Below are positions 33,836 through 46,500 of a stretch of DNA of 64,000 nt, in pieces. The position numbers and the translations under genes are program-made. Source of the stretch: Cinchona pubescens. Lineage: Eukaryota > Streptophyta > Magnoliopsida > Gentianales > Rubiaceae. The notes under the pieces are model-generated. The model was not told the DNA's origin. It made no database searches and worked only from the letters and a program-made list of their open reading frames with translations. The stretch covers positions 1,922,001-1,986,000 of the forward strand of contig JANKKI010000026.1 in assembly GCA_025175665.1 (NCBI GenBank), read 5' to 3'. How positions within the stretch are numbered: position 1 is the first letter of the stretch; each line of letters opens with the position of its first letter.

Positions 33836-36268
33836 AGATAAGAAATTTACTTGGCCAAGTGTTCCATCATAGGAGCACCCGTTTGGTTCATAAAAAGGAA
33901 AGTTGGGAGTTTAAGGATGTGTATTGATTACAGAGAGTTGAACAAGATTACTATTAAGAATAAGTACACTTTCCCTAAAATGATAATATAGTGATTAATT
34001 TAAAGGTGTGAAGGTATTGCATATTATTGATTAAAGATTAAGGAGATTGACATACCTAAGGGTGATTTTAGGATCATTATGAACACTATAAAAAAAATTT
34101 GGTAATATGATTTGGTTTGACTAATGTTTGTACAAGATTCATGGATTAGTTCTAGGCCTCAGCTGGACGGATTTGTGGTAGTGTTTATTGATTACATTTT
34201 CATTTACTTTCTAAATAAGGAAACTCATGAGAAATATTTAAGAAGAATTTCTTTTATTTTATAGTAAGATAGCTATATATAAGAGCAATTTTTTATAAGA
34301 CATGTTATTTTATATAAGGAGTTTGTGGATACTAAAAATTGAGGACAAAGTGGACTAGTCAAGGTCGACAATGTAATCGAGATAAGAAACCTTTCATATT
34401 AGCTGATTATTGTCACAAGTTCATTAAAGGGTTTTCAACTATTGTAACACCATGAGAAGAGTTGACATAAAAGAAGGTATAATTGGTGTGATTTTTGAAA
34501 TGAGGAAAGGACTTTTAACATTCGGAAGAGAAGCTGATAATGTTAAGTTTTAACCTTATCATTTGGATCTTGAGAGTTTGTAATTTTAAAGATGAGTCTA
34601 AGAATGGATTAGATTGTGTATTGATGTAAGCAATAAGGTAGTTGTTTATCATTAAGGCGATTAGAACTCTACAGGAAAATTTATTTGGCATATCATTTAA
34701 AGTTAGCAAATTATGGGGTTCGATTTGAAGTTCTACAGACATTATTTTCATGTGATGGACAATGTGAGGTGTTCACGGATCTAAGAGTTTTAAGTATTTA
34801 GTTATTCAAAGGGAGTTGAATATGAGACAAAGAACATTGATAGAATTATTGAAAGATTATGATTGGAGAATAAGTACCACACTGAAAAGTAAATAAAACA
34901 GTTGAATCTTTGAGTCACAAAGTTTGGACTAGAAAAACTTCAATGTTAGAAGAACAAAATGATGAACTAGGAATGGAAATGATATGATCAACGAATTAGT
35001 TATTAGATGCTTTGATTGTGTAATCTGCTTGAGTTGGGAGAATTGAAGAAATTCAAAGACAAGATGAGAAACTCTTGTAAAGATTCAAGTGAAGGAAGGC
35101 ACGATACCTAATTTTAGTGTAAGGTGTTAAGATATTTTATGGATGCGTAGGAAACTATATGTATCTAATAGTGAGAATTTAATGAATAAGATTATGAAAG
35201 GGGTTTAAAGATGTATTGAGACCTTAAAGGAAATCTTTGGTGTAAACAAAATGAAAAAGTCAATTTTTGAGTATGTGACAAAGTATTTCAATGTCAATGA
35301 GTTAAGGTCGAATATCAACAACCAGCAAGTTTACTTAAACCTTTGGAAATTTCACAATGGAAGTAAGAATATATTATGATGGATTTCTGAAAATAAAGAT
35401 TGGTAGCGATTCCACTTGGATATTGAAGGATTATTGGACTAGATCAATATATTTTAAATCCCTACATAGCGGGGTAACCATGAAATAAATTAGCAGAGTT
35501 ATATGTGGAGCAAATTATGAGGTTGCATGGACTACCTGTGAGCATAGTATTGGACCATTACTGTTATTTTACTTCTTGGTTTTGTGTTTCGTACCAAATG
35601 GGTTATGAGAACACATTTGAAACTTAAAACTATTGTAAACAATAGAGCCAAGAGAACTATCCAAACACTAGAGGATATGTTACGAGTTTATGTATTGAAT
35701 TTTGGAAGGAAATTATGGTCGATTGTTAAAGTTGGTGTAGTTACTAAGTAGTAACATAATGATTCTGTTTAAAGTGTTATTTGGACATAAGAGTAGAACC
35801 CACAATATTGGAGTTGAGTTGGTTAAAAAACTTGAGTTCTAAATTCGATTTAGTAAAAAAGATATTGGAGGAAGTTAAGGTTATTTGAGTTAAGCTCTCA
35901 ACGAGTTGGACCATTCGAGATATTGGGATGGAATGGAAACTAGGATAGTAGTTAAGTTTTGACATCTATTTTTGTCAAAATCCATAATGTATTTTAAGTA
36001 TCGCAACTACAAAAGTATGTACTTAACTCGAGTTATGTGTTCAACTCTTAATCATTGGATATTAGAGGAAAATCTTATGAAAAGATCACCACTAAAGATT
36101 ATGAACTTCAAGGACGAAAAGTTTCAAAGAAGATGAATTTCACATGTAAAGCTTCAATACTAGTAAAAATGTGGGAGGAGCGATATGAAAACAAGAAGAA
36201 GATATATGGACCGAGAAACATATTCCTTTTTATCAAGGTGTGCAAGTTTCGAGGACGAAATTTTTTAT
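33836..36268 (+). pseudogene. Decayed pol of Tekay-like element
   Basis: In changing frames one can read IIGAPVWFIKRKVGSLRMCI then DYRELNKITIKNKY (RT fingers, about 33,868-33,970), FGLTNVCTRFMD and VVVFIDYIFIY where the catalytic YIDD/FIDD box should be (34,100-34,210), CEVFTDLRVLKY and RELNMRQR (RNase H, 34,760-34,830), VEYQQPASLLKPLEI (integrase, about 35,310) and RVYVLNFG near 35,690. The end VQVSRTKFF at 36,240-36,265 sits right before the polypurine tract. Stops are frequent; the copy is old. Confidence 0.75.
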
Positions 36269-36281
36269 AAGGAGGGTCGAA

Positions 36282-37021
36282 TGTAAACTCTCCATAATTT
36301 ATTTTTTTTTTAAAAAAAAGATATAATAATAGTATTAGTATTTAATAATATCTAATATACTATGAATTTTATTTAGATTTGAACTACTTATCATTGTTTG
36401 ATAAAAAAAATTTGTTATGTGGTATGTTCACATGAGAAGATTTAATTCTTATCAATCTGAGTTTTCTTATTCGTCTTGTGTTATTTAATTTGGGCGAACC
36501 TTATGTCTAAAGACATTTTTCATCTTAAGTACAAATCTTTTGCTAATTATTTGATAATTTTTATAATTAATTTTAGGCAAAATTTTCAACCAACTTAAGT
36601 AACTCAAAAATAGTAATATTTGAGAAAAAATTAGCTAATTCATAGGAGTTAAAGTTTGGAAACTTTTGGTAGTAAATCTATATATAAATAAATAGGAGCC
36701 TTTGTATCTTAGGGTTAAACATTATTTGCTTGGTCGATATTTGGGAGTTTTGGAGAGAGAGTTCGTGTGCGTATTACAAGATCGTCAAATATCGAATACG
36801 GTATAATTATACAACCTAATTTTTTCAATAATTTCTTTTTATTATTTATGTATTATATAGAATATCATACCTAAAATTATATTTTTCGTTAATTATTATT
36901 GTTTGATTGACTAATTTTGATAAGTTTAGTTGTATTTTTTTTGAAGTTGGGATTATTTCAAAGTATAAGATTTTATTAATTTATTTTTTTTGGAAATTAT
37001 TTTTGTATAGTTAAACTAGGA

Positions 37022-37052
<31 letters not shown>

Positions 37053-38790
37053 CTGTTGGTTTTAGTAGACGGGTTTTGGTGATAGAATATGGTCTAAGTT
37101 GACCAATGGAAAGGAAGAAGGAATCCTGAGAAGGAAGAGGAAAAAGAAAAGGAGAAGAATCTAGAAGAGAGAAGATAAGTAGATTAAGAAAGAGAAGAAG
37201 AAAATAAAAAAAAAGGAGAGAGAGAATGAGTTGCCAGGATAAGAAGTGTAGAAAGTTTAAATGATTTGGGTTAATTGTATAGCAAGTCCCTTAAATTCTG
37301 TGATTTAGAGTATGGTTTGAAGATTTAAATAATTTTGGCATAAGTAATTTAAAAGTTATTGTAGGACTATTTTTGTAATAAATAATTTTTTTTTTTAGTA
37401 TTAATACTTGTAATTATATTTTGAATATTATACTTTTAAACATAATTGAAGAAAATATATATTTTATTATAATATGAACATGATTAAATACTTTTAGAAT
37501 TTGAATAATTTTTGATCGACAACATGATTGTTTATATACAAATGCTTTTGATTTGAAATTAAACTTAAGAAATGTTTTACGATTTTGTATAGGAAATTAG
37601 TTGGGTTTTTTGCTACGTTTTTACTACTTCAAGGTAAGTGGTTACAACACTTTTGTGTTTATGAAAAATATTTTGTCTAAAATGTTGCTTTTGACAATTT
37701 GATAATTTGTTTATTAAATTTGGACAGACGTTACATGGATATTTGAATTGTTTTATATTATGAAATTTATATAAGTGACATTATTTTAAACTTCGTATGA
37801 TTGTTTCACATGTATATGTTTGAATTATTTGTTTGGTAATTAATAATGGACTAAGGTTCTTAAAATAATCATGAATAGTCGTTAGGAACTATAGTTCTGC
37901 ATTTTGTGAACTGCCATGTAAAATAATTTTTGGCCTTCAAACTTTGAAATCTGATCTTTGGCTAAGATGGTTTTCACGAGACCCCTTAACAATATTTTCT
38001 AGTGGGATCTCTTAGCACTAGGCTGAGTACTCAGTAAGCCGATGATAGCATGTTTATTTTATAAACCTATAATGAATGATGATATGAACTTTGAATTCTA
38101 TCATTCTGCTATTTTGTTTCCGACTTTGCTTTTGAACTTTTGATTCTGAATTATGTTTCCAATTTTGATTTTGAACTTCTGATCTATGTGAAAGCTATTT
38201 TGTAAATATTTGATATAATGCCACTTTCTCTAAAAATAATCTGCAAGTATAATTTTAGAAAATACTTTTGTAAAAGAAACTTTTGCCGTTATGGGAAATA
38301 AGTTTTTGGTTTTGATTTAGGATATAACTTTTTGAAATACTTATGTAAGATTGTATGATGAAATCTTGTGAAATATATATATGTAACTTGTTTAGTTTAG
38401 TAAAGGAGGTGTTAGCTGTTTACTGAGCGACTTATCGCTCACCCTACTATAACATTTTTGGAGAATTAAAGATTGTACGAGAATGATCATGTGTATAAGG
38501 AATTAGTGTATGCCGATAGTTAGACTTCTAAATTCCAAGGAAAGTTACTATTATTAGCTAAAAAAGAATTTGAAAAAAAAATTACTAGGATGTTTTCGTT
38601 TCCATTTTGTGTTGCCTTGGGACCATTGGATAGTTTAGTCCATATTTGCTTAGCCACATATTCAAGTTGGCTGATGATCAATTGTTATGAATTGTTTAGT
38701 AATTTAATGAAGATATTTTGCTTATATTTCATTTTTGGTGCTTTGTGCCTTTTAGAGGTAACTCTTGAGGGTACGGCGACTGTCATGTGT
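36282..38790 (+). repeat. 3' LTR of Tekay-like element
   Basis: Starts TGTAAACTCTCCATAATTT after AAGGAGGGTCGA and matches 26,730-29,207 throughout. It contains a run of about 25 A at 37,027-37,052. The end is placed near GTCATGTGT; the exact last base is uncertain. Confidence 0.82.
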
Positions 38791-39138
38791 CAACATATGC
38801 TGGCGCGGGGCATTACAGATGTGCTATTAAATATAGATCTATTTTTGTAATGTTTTACCTTGTATAGAGGGATTTGTATAGTTATATATATAAGTGTATG
38901 GTGACCCTAGCGTGATGTGGTAGCTGTGCATTATTTTCAAATTTAAAACTTGTTATTGATGGTTTAAACTTATGTAAATATTTTGGACTTATATTAATAT
39001 AGGTTATTTATATATTTTTGGGTGATTATTATTTACTAGCGTGATAGATGATTTTGTATCTTCTTGAAAGAGTATGCCGGTGTTACACCTTAAATTATAG
39101 GTTGATTTAATATATCGAATTTGGGGCATGACAGTTTA

Positions 39139-40867
39139 GTTGATTGATTTCATTAATGCGAAATGCAGTCATTCATTAGAATTTATTTTATCTTAGAGGT
39201 TAATTTGTTGGATTTTTTTTGCACACTAATTATAATATGGATAAATTAAACTTTAAACTTTAAAAGTGATAATAGAATGAGCTTTAAAGTTATCTCTTGA
39301 TCTAATTATGTGGTATTACGGTAAACTTTTATGTGTTTGTTATTAGTGATCAAACATATATATTCATTGCTTAAGTGTTGATGCTGTGCCAAATATCAGG
39401 TTGAAGAATCTCATCATTTTGTTTTCATTTAGTTGGCTAAAGAAAGGTGGGTTCGTGTCTTATTGTTTGGACAAATAAGTTAAGAGGAAGTTTGCATTAC
39501 GCTTGTATTATCACAATAAGATAGTAATTTTGAAGTTTTGCTGGAACGTCCTTGGCTTCTTCTATAGTTTTGTGGTTATATATTGCGGGGCATTCTTATA
39601 TATAGACCCGCGGATCTTAATGATATCACTAATGTATAAATTTAACCTTATTGTAGTAGAGAAAATTTTTACATGGACCTTTACTATGAACTCTTTAATC
39701 CATGTTACTCCATATCACTTAAATGAGTAATATGGAACAATATGAATCAAGGTATCATGAAGTCTCTGATCCATGTAAGAATTTTTCATTATAATAGCAC
39801 GAGTACGAGTGATGTGGGTAGATTTTTAAACCATGTTTATTTAAGAATTTTTCTATATCGTGTGAGGAAAAGAAGAAGAAAACATCCAGTCCACACAAAG
39901 GAAAAATAACTTGCTTTATTACTCGATTTGAGTAGATAGGGAATGTTTTCTGTAACTTCAATAATAAGCAAGAATAGTGCTATGGAAGAATTATGAGCAT
40001 TTGGAAACCATTTACAAGTTTGGGTTGGATGGCGCAGCTCACTGTGTAATGTCATCCACCAAACCTTTCATTAAGTCTTTAAGATGTAAATAATCCAACT
40101 AGAGAAAGATTGTGTTCCAGAAAATCTTTAAGAATCTCAAGATAAATACATTGCATATTCACTCCCACTTGATGCACTTTTCTAGTTTTCTGGTGATTCG
40201 AAATTTGTTCCATAAATTTGTTATAAATGACGGAGGTGTTAGATAATTGTTCATTTATTTACAAGTAAAAAGATGAGGTCCCCTAGTGCGAAATTTGAGT
40301 ATAGTAATATTTTCTTTTACTAATAGGAATGATCAAGTTAACTCATTCTTGATCCACGAGGGCACAAGCAATATAGTACTGTATATTCTTTTTGTCCCTG
40401 TTGAAGAATACATTAGTTTATGTCAGGACATCAATTGTGTACAAATGCGCACCACAAAAAGAAAATCTGGAGGCTCTTCGAGGCCATAATAGACATTGCA
40501 GTTACAATCTCGATTACAAGAAGCGCAGAAAAGCGAATAAAGATATTCGATACTCATACGAATTCCATTCGATAAGATGTCGTCTGTAATTGAATTTGTT
40601 AATAATTAAATTAAATTTGAATAAGATTTGTGTTCATTATTTTTTTTTATTCAATTCGAATTCGACTCGATAAGTTAAAAATTTTAATTTATATGTAAAA
40701 TATATAAGTTAGTCAATGTTGATTTGAATTCGATTCGATAAAAATTAATTTAAGTTTAAAGATAAACAAGTATATCAATTTGAACGAAATTACAAACTTG
40801 TAAAATAATCAAACAAGCTTAAACAATAAATTGTCGGACTTGATTATATTACTCCCCCTAATTACCC
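39139..40867. other. AT-rich DNA left of the P450
   Basis: No gene recognised. At about 40,650-40,745 the phrases ATTCGAATTCGACTCGATAA and GAATTCGATTCGATAA repeat loosely, a pattern common in hAT-derived repeats. A transcript of the P450 running leftwards would end near 41,000. Confidence 0.4.
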
Positions 40868-40935
40868 AACCAGATTTTGATTTTCGGGCCTAGGTGATTA
40901 TAACCAGATTTTGATTTTCGGGCCTAGGTGATTAT
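40868..40935. repeat. 34-bp tandem direct repeat, two copies
   Basis: AACCAGATTTTGATTTTCGG plus 14 further bases occurs at 40,868 and again at 40,902 without change. It lies about 100 bp beyond the P450 stop codon, in its likely 3' untranslated or terminator region. Confidence 0.9.
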
Positions 40936-41030
40936 GTTACTTGTGTTCCAAGATGCTCAACCAATCAATAGTTGAAACATTTGAACTTTGATGATCGTTT
41001 TTTGTACGAGGCTATAAATGGACTGGATGG

Positions 41031-42565
41031 TCAGCTTGATTTATATCTTCTTTCTTGAATTTGCACTTGAAGCCCACCTCTAACACTGGCTGTTAATCCT
41101 GGCATGAACCTAGGTGAATGACTTGTGGGCACAAAAACTTGGACATCAAATTGCCTAATTAGTGAAAGGGCAATACTTTTCATCTCCACCAGGGCTATGT
41201 CCTTGCCCAAACAAACCCTAAGGCCACCTTGAAAAACTGGATACTTGAAAGGACTTTCTGGCTTGAATCTCCCATCTTGCAGCAACCATCTTCTGGCTTG
41301 AATTCATGACAATCAGGACCCCAAATGCTTTGCATTCGACCCATGGCATAAGGGTGATAGGTCATCCTTGTACCTTTCTTGACAAAGGTACCATCAGGGA
41401 GCACGTCGTCTTCTTGGCAATACTTCGAATCAAATTGAACTGGTGGATATAGTCTCATGCTCTCATACATTGCAGCTTGCAAATAATGCATCTTTTGCAT
41501 TTCTTCCAAACTCGCGAGCTTCTCTGATGATGAAGTACAGATTATTTGGTTTGATTCATCCAAAATTGCTTCTTTGACCTCTGGATGTTTTGCCAATAAC
41601 CAAAAGAAGCATGTCAAAGCAGAAGCAACCGTGTCTCGCCCCGCCAAAAGAAAGCTAACTATGATGTCTCTGAGATACTTATTATCATCGGTGTTTGCCA
41701 TGAATCTTGACAAGAGGTCATGGTGGGACGAAAAACCCTTATTTCTCCTTTGTTTGATGACTTCCTCCGCGAGAGAATTCAAATGATCCAATTTGATGGC
41801 TTCTTTGAGCTTCTTCTCGCTTCCTATGTTGAAAAACCTCTTCAATTTCCAAATCAATGGGGAGGGTGTCATTGCTCTCCCCGCGGATAACTGAGTTGCA
41901 AGATCAAAAGCGTTCGCAAATTCTGAAACCGGCAGAGATAAATCAAGACAAGCAGGGTCCAAGCCGAATGAAAATTTGCAAATTGTGTCGAACGAGAATC
42001 GCCTAAGCACATCTTGCAAGTCCAAAATTGTGCCCTCTTTAGATGAGACTGATGATAGGAGAGGTATAAGCCTAGTCTTGATTTCATTTGCAACAATCTC
42101 AAACGCATAAAACCTCATTGAGACACTTCCAAGCTCCAAACTGGCCATTTTGCGTTGAAACTTCCATGAATCACCATCAACGTTGAATATTCCACGTCCC
42201 AAAAGATCACCTAAAATAACAGAAAATGACTTCCCTTTTGGGAAATTTTCGAACCGAGTTTTCAGAATATACTCGACATTCTTGGGATTTGTTGTAATGA
42301 TGTTGCCAAGAACATGAACATGAATTGTCCCAGTTGAGCTTTTTTGTAGCAGATGAGAATACCAATCACATAGATTGTTAAACTCAAGTGACCAACTCGA
42401 AGTTGAATAACTTCTGCATAAGTCACAGTTACACCATGGCTTCAATCTTAAAATATACACCAAAATAGAGAAAATAGAAAACAAGATTGTAAATCCAAAG
42501 AAAAAGAATCCAAACCCTTTTTCCAAAACTTGCAACCAAAAGGTATAATATTCAAAAGCAGCCAT
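41031..42565 (-). CDS. CYP94C1: CYP94-family cytochrome P450 (CYP94C1-like), one-base frameshift
   Basis: A single-exon P450 of 511 residues if one missing base is allowed for. Start: ATG at 42,565 (MAAFEYYTFW), followed by a hydrophobic membrane anchor (residues about 18-40) and a cysteine-rich hinge LKPWCNCDLC. Motifs: I-helix AGRDTVAS (308-315), K-helix ExxR in YESMR (368-371), FKPE (422-425), haem loop FQGGLRVCLG with Cys452, stop at 41,031-41,033. The frame is lost at about 41,291-41,293, where GAAGATGG stands for an expected GAA-AGA-TGG (the PERW box); both sides are otherwise intact. CYP94 enzymes sit on the ER and hydroxylate or oxidise fatty-acid omega ends; CYP94C1 oxidises jasmonoyl-isoleucine towards the 12-carboxy form. 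Subfamily C is my judgement from the NCDLCRSY, TGTIHVHVLGN and GIFNVDGDSWKFQRK blocks. It may be a recent pseudogene or a base-calling error. Confidence 0.85.
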
Positions 42566-42640
42566 GAAGATGAATAAGAAGAAATGAGAAATCAAAGAGA
42601 AAGTTGATGATTGATGCAGAAAATAAATGGGAGGGCTTCA

Positions 42641-42650
42641 ATTTATATAG
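42641..42650 (-). promoter_or_regulatory. TATA box of the P450 gene
   Basis: CTATATAAAT on the minus strand lies about 76-85 bases before the ATG, leaving a C/T- and A-rich leader (CATCAATCATCAACTTTCTC) typical of plant 5' untranslated regions. Confidence 0.7.
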
Positions 42651-43311
42651 TGTTAAATCCACTTAGACTCCTTAAATTGGACACTATTTATCACATTATA
42701 TATTGAATTATTTTTGTGATCACTTTACCCCTAAATATTTCTTTTTGTGACACTTGACCCAAATTTTGAAGGAAGCTATTAGCGGAATGAATCAGAATTT
42801 TGTGAATTCTATACATGCATTATTAATGTAATGTCAATGACCTTAATAAAACAAAATATTAAGTTTAATACTATAACGTACACTAAAGATACACGCATAA
42901 AATTCGCTAATATTTTATTATTTTTATAATTTTTGTCATAATTTAAAGCAAAGTGTCAAGAAACAAAAAATTTAAAAAGCATTGTGATCAAAAAATTAAT
43001 TTATAATTTAATGTGCTAAATAGTGTCAAATTTAGAGGGTGAAAGTGAATTTAACTCTGACATATATTGGTCACTTCAATTTTGGGCTCTTGAGAGTCGG
43101 GGAATAACTAGATTTCAAACGTCTAGTATAATTAGGTTGGCTTGGTCTATGGTGCATTTATAGATTTTGTGGCTATCAAAAAAGTCACGTGGTCAATGTA
43201 ATATCATATAATTTATCAATACTCTACATGAGTGATGTCATATAACATCACCTGATTCAATTATTTTTTTTAATAATTACAAAATTTACAAGTGGATCCG
43301 TAAAAGATAAA
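42651..43311. other. AT-rich region upstream of the P450
   Basis: Likely promoter and intergenic DNA. No repeat or gene recognised; regulatory motifs cannot be assigned with confidence. Confidence 0.4.
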
Positions 43312-43585
43312 TTGATGATACATGAAGTGTACACCCAATAAGATAATTCTGCAATATAGTATAAGTGCTGATATATACGTACATATATGCATGATTGGAT
43401 ATATTTAGTTGGTGAATTTCCTCGATCCGACTCTATTAAGATCAGAGGTTGATGATGCATGAAGTGTACACCCAATAAGATAATTCTGTAATATAGTATA
43501 AGTGCTGATATATACGTACATATATGCATGATTGGATATATTTAGTTGGTGAATTTCCTCGATCCGACTCTATTAAAATCAGAGG
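43312..43585. repeat. 137-bp tandem duplication, two copies
   Basis: TTGATGATACATGAAGTGTA at 43,312 and TTGATGATGCATGAAGTGTA at 43,449 start two nearly identical 137-bp units. They share CGTACATATATGCATGATTGG and end ATCAGAGG, with only a few differences. Confidence 0.92.
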
Positions 43586-46500
43586 TTGCAATCATGAGAT
43601 CAGAAACTTCTACCTATAAATAATAGACTATAATATTTAAACATCACCAACACTACCATACATCAATAAGCTATTAAACAATCAATAAATAAAGATACAA
43701 CATAACCTACAGACTATATTTACACATCTGTCTATCTCTATCTTCTGTTGAACCTCTTGCGACTTATCACAAACCTACGTATTCCTCGTACGTTTACTGG
43801 TACTACTCGTTCACGTAAAAGTATAGTTAATACACGAGGTCGATGCATAAACTGGCATAAAAAACGCGTGCAAAATATATATAAAAAAGCGGTCCAGACA
43901 GAAGGAAGGGGTTGTATCGACTGGGCATTGGATTGTATTCATGTTCTGAATATATATATATATATATATTTTCTACAGAAAGGTGATAAAATGAAGATAT
44001 TTTCTTGTTTGTTTCACTCTCAATTTATTTTTACTTTACACGTCGTCAATGAGGATAAATTATACAGGGATAGTGATGATATTTTGTAGGTTTATATGTA
44101 GATAAAGTATCCTATTAATTATAACTTGATACGAGTTCTAAATATATAGTTGGAAATTTGTAATAGTTTTTTTAGGTAAATTTATAATTTATAATAGTTA
44201 TAAAACAAAGCAATAGGGTTATTGAGAGAAATAAGTTTATGTATTCAACATGAAGTTTTTTATTGAAATTTATTAGTGAACCAAAACTTGAATTTTTATT
44301 GCAAATTTGTTTGTGATCACAGGAAAACGCATTTTGCACCCCTTTAAGTATTTAAGAAAAAGAACTTAATTTTTACCGCTTTAAGCACTTAAATCAAATA
44401 CAAAAAATTGGAGAGTTACAATTTCACATACTAATTTGTGTTACCTGACACGGTACGATTCTTTAATTGTGAAGTCTACGATGAGTATAGCTGGAAATGG
44501 TAACATTCAAAACCATGAAATAGAAGTTATAAGCAAAATAGTTACTCCCATATAATAGCCTTGTTGAAGGAATTATTCTATTAATTTTAAAAATTTGTAT
44601 AATATAAAATTTTTGTATAATATTATATTATATAAATTTTTAAATCACAAAAAATGATTCTGTTATAAAACTATAAAAATTTTCTATTATTTAATAAGGA
44701 CCTACACAAAGCACAAGTTAGAATTTGAACTTATCCGACCAGTCCAATTAAATTCAAAATGTCCGGTGAGATGTTTATTAAAGTTGTGATTGTGTACACC
44801 GTAGCATTTTGCATGTATCAAATTATGAAAACAGAAGGGTAGAAAAATATGTGTCTCAAAATTTGTAATTTTACAGACATGTTTATTTAATATTTTTATC
44901 TTTTAAATTCTTTTTTTTTTAAGTTTTAGATATGCTTCCGTTGTATTCAAAATTTATCCAAGAAAATTATAATTAGAATTGACTTTGACTTTATATCATA
45001 GATTGTGATTCTACTACTATTAAAAAAAAAAAAAAAAAAATTTATTTATGTTTTGCTTTAGCATTACTTTTAAACTTTCTCGTCTTACATTATCTAAGTT
45101 GCAATTGTACACCTTGAATTAATCCTTGTACACTTGAAACCCCCATAAACCCATGATCCATTGGATATTAGTTTCCAAAAAAAAAAAAGTATATTAATAA
45201 GTACGAAAGGAGTTTCTGCGAAAGTTTCCCTTTTCAAAACTTATGTGCGACATAAGCTACAGTCGTATGTGGATTGGGAAAGGGAGGCGGAGCCAAGGAT
45301 TCTGCGCATCTTACATTCTTTAATTTCTTTATTAAGTCGGAACTCAATTATATGCTTTTAAATTCAAAAAAGATCAGTAGTACTTTCCAATTTTGATTTC
45401 TTCTTGTTCTTTGCTGAATTGCATGCTGTGGAAAACTTCGCATTTGGTGGAGATCTTCTAACATTTAGAGGATCAACAAAGAAACTAAATTAAGTACATA
45501 TGTTTATCAGGTCAAGAATTAAACTTGAAAGTCAAGTAGTACTATTAAATGCAATTTTTAGTCAAAACATGGGTGTGCCGTGCAGTTTTGTACAATGCTA
45601 GGGTTCTAGTTAACATGGAATTATTTTTTGACCTCGTATATAAATATTATTGTGTGAATAGAACATTTCTTACATCTATTGATGTCGTTTGTTTTAAAAA
45701 ATTTAATCTACACCATACTGTCTGCAAATAGATTCAAAAACTAGATTTGTTTACAAATTAAGTTTGAGTGAGACAAAACTCAACTATTTGGTTTGAGAAA
45801 AGGCAAATATATACACAGTAGAACCCTTATCTTTTTTCTTTTATTTATTTATTTTTGGGTTATGAGATGAATTCTTAATTTCTTGCAGTATGCAACAAAC
45901 ATCCCGTATTAGTTTACCAACCCATAAGTTTTTGATGCTATTAATATATGTAATGATGTAATTATAAACCCCAAAGGATAGATCCCTACCCACTCTTACC
46001 TTCCCTACTAATCTTTGCACTGCTTGTGACACATCTTGATTACTCCTGTTTCCTATTTTTATCCATCCCAACAAAAAGTTTGCCATGATATGAAAAGCCG
46101 GAAAATATCCGTTTGAAATCTTTTATTACACTTTTATTGTTATATTTGTGCTATACGAGCTAACATGTGCTCTTTTATTGTGAATAAATATCAAATGACG
46201 ACACATATCACCCTATTAAATAGTGTAATACAGTTATAACTATAAAAAGTATGAAAGAATACTCAAAACTAATGATTACCTCTTAAAAAAGAACATTTGG
46301 ACTAATAAATACACAAATTGAACTTTGAATTGGAGGCTTACATGTGGAAACTTTCTTTTGTGAGCTAATACATTTTGTGGCTAAAGTTCAATCTTAGAAT
46401 GATATTATTTATAAATTGCGAAATGGAATGTTGGACTACAAAAATATATAGGAAACATTTTTGGGAATTTACACGTGAGGAAGAATGAAGAAACGTTCAA

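Larger units (their letters stand above)
26730..38790 (+). mobile_element. Tekay/Del-like gypsy element with 2.5-kb LTRs
   Basis: Two long direct repeats (26,730-29,207 and 36,282-38,790) flank a decayed interior. A primer-binding site follows the left one, and the right one is preceded by GAGGACGAAATTTTTTATAAGGAGGG, in parts the typical Tekay 3' junction (chromodomain end, polypurine tract). The element lies inside the solo LTR and is itself interrupted by a copia element. The target duplication is unclear: TTTCA on the left against TGTCA (38,788-38,792) on the right would be a pair with one change. Confidence 0.82.
24965..39133 (+). mobile_element. Solo LTR (Tekay/Del type), split by nested elements
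   Basis: The left part 24,965-26,729 starts TGTAATATCCGAAATACC, the usual start of Tekay/Del LTRs. The right part 38,793-39,133 ends GGGGCATGACA. Both ends are flanked by GTTTA (24,960-24,964 and 39,134-39,138), a perfect 5-bp target duplication. The total LTR is about 2.1 kb once the insertion is removed. The left part contains the repeated phrase GGGTTATAATAGTGAC (about 26,320 and 26,417). No internal region of its own remains, so it is a recombination relic. Confidence 0.82.

Noticed and set aside
40430..40590. Frame with GHNRHCSYNLDYKKRRKANK, resembling a ribosomal protein L2 stretch of organelles
   Set aside because: Similarity is weak and short, and the nucleotides do not look like plastid DNA. 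Not enough to call an organelle insertion.
42566..42595. Longer P450 N-terminus of ten more residues
   Set aside because: It would start at TTG, not ATG. The ATG at 42,565 in front of the membrane anchor fits the family and the TATA box spacing.
43748..44089. 113-codon basic open frame
   Set aside because: Starts at TTG, runs through a (TA)n microsatellite and has no recognised motif.
45841..46086. 81-codon minus-strand frame
   Set aside because: No family recognised and no supporting context; frames of this size are expected by chance.
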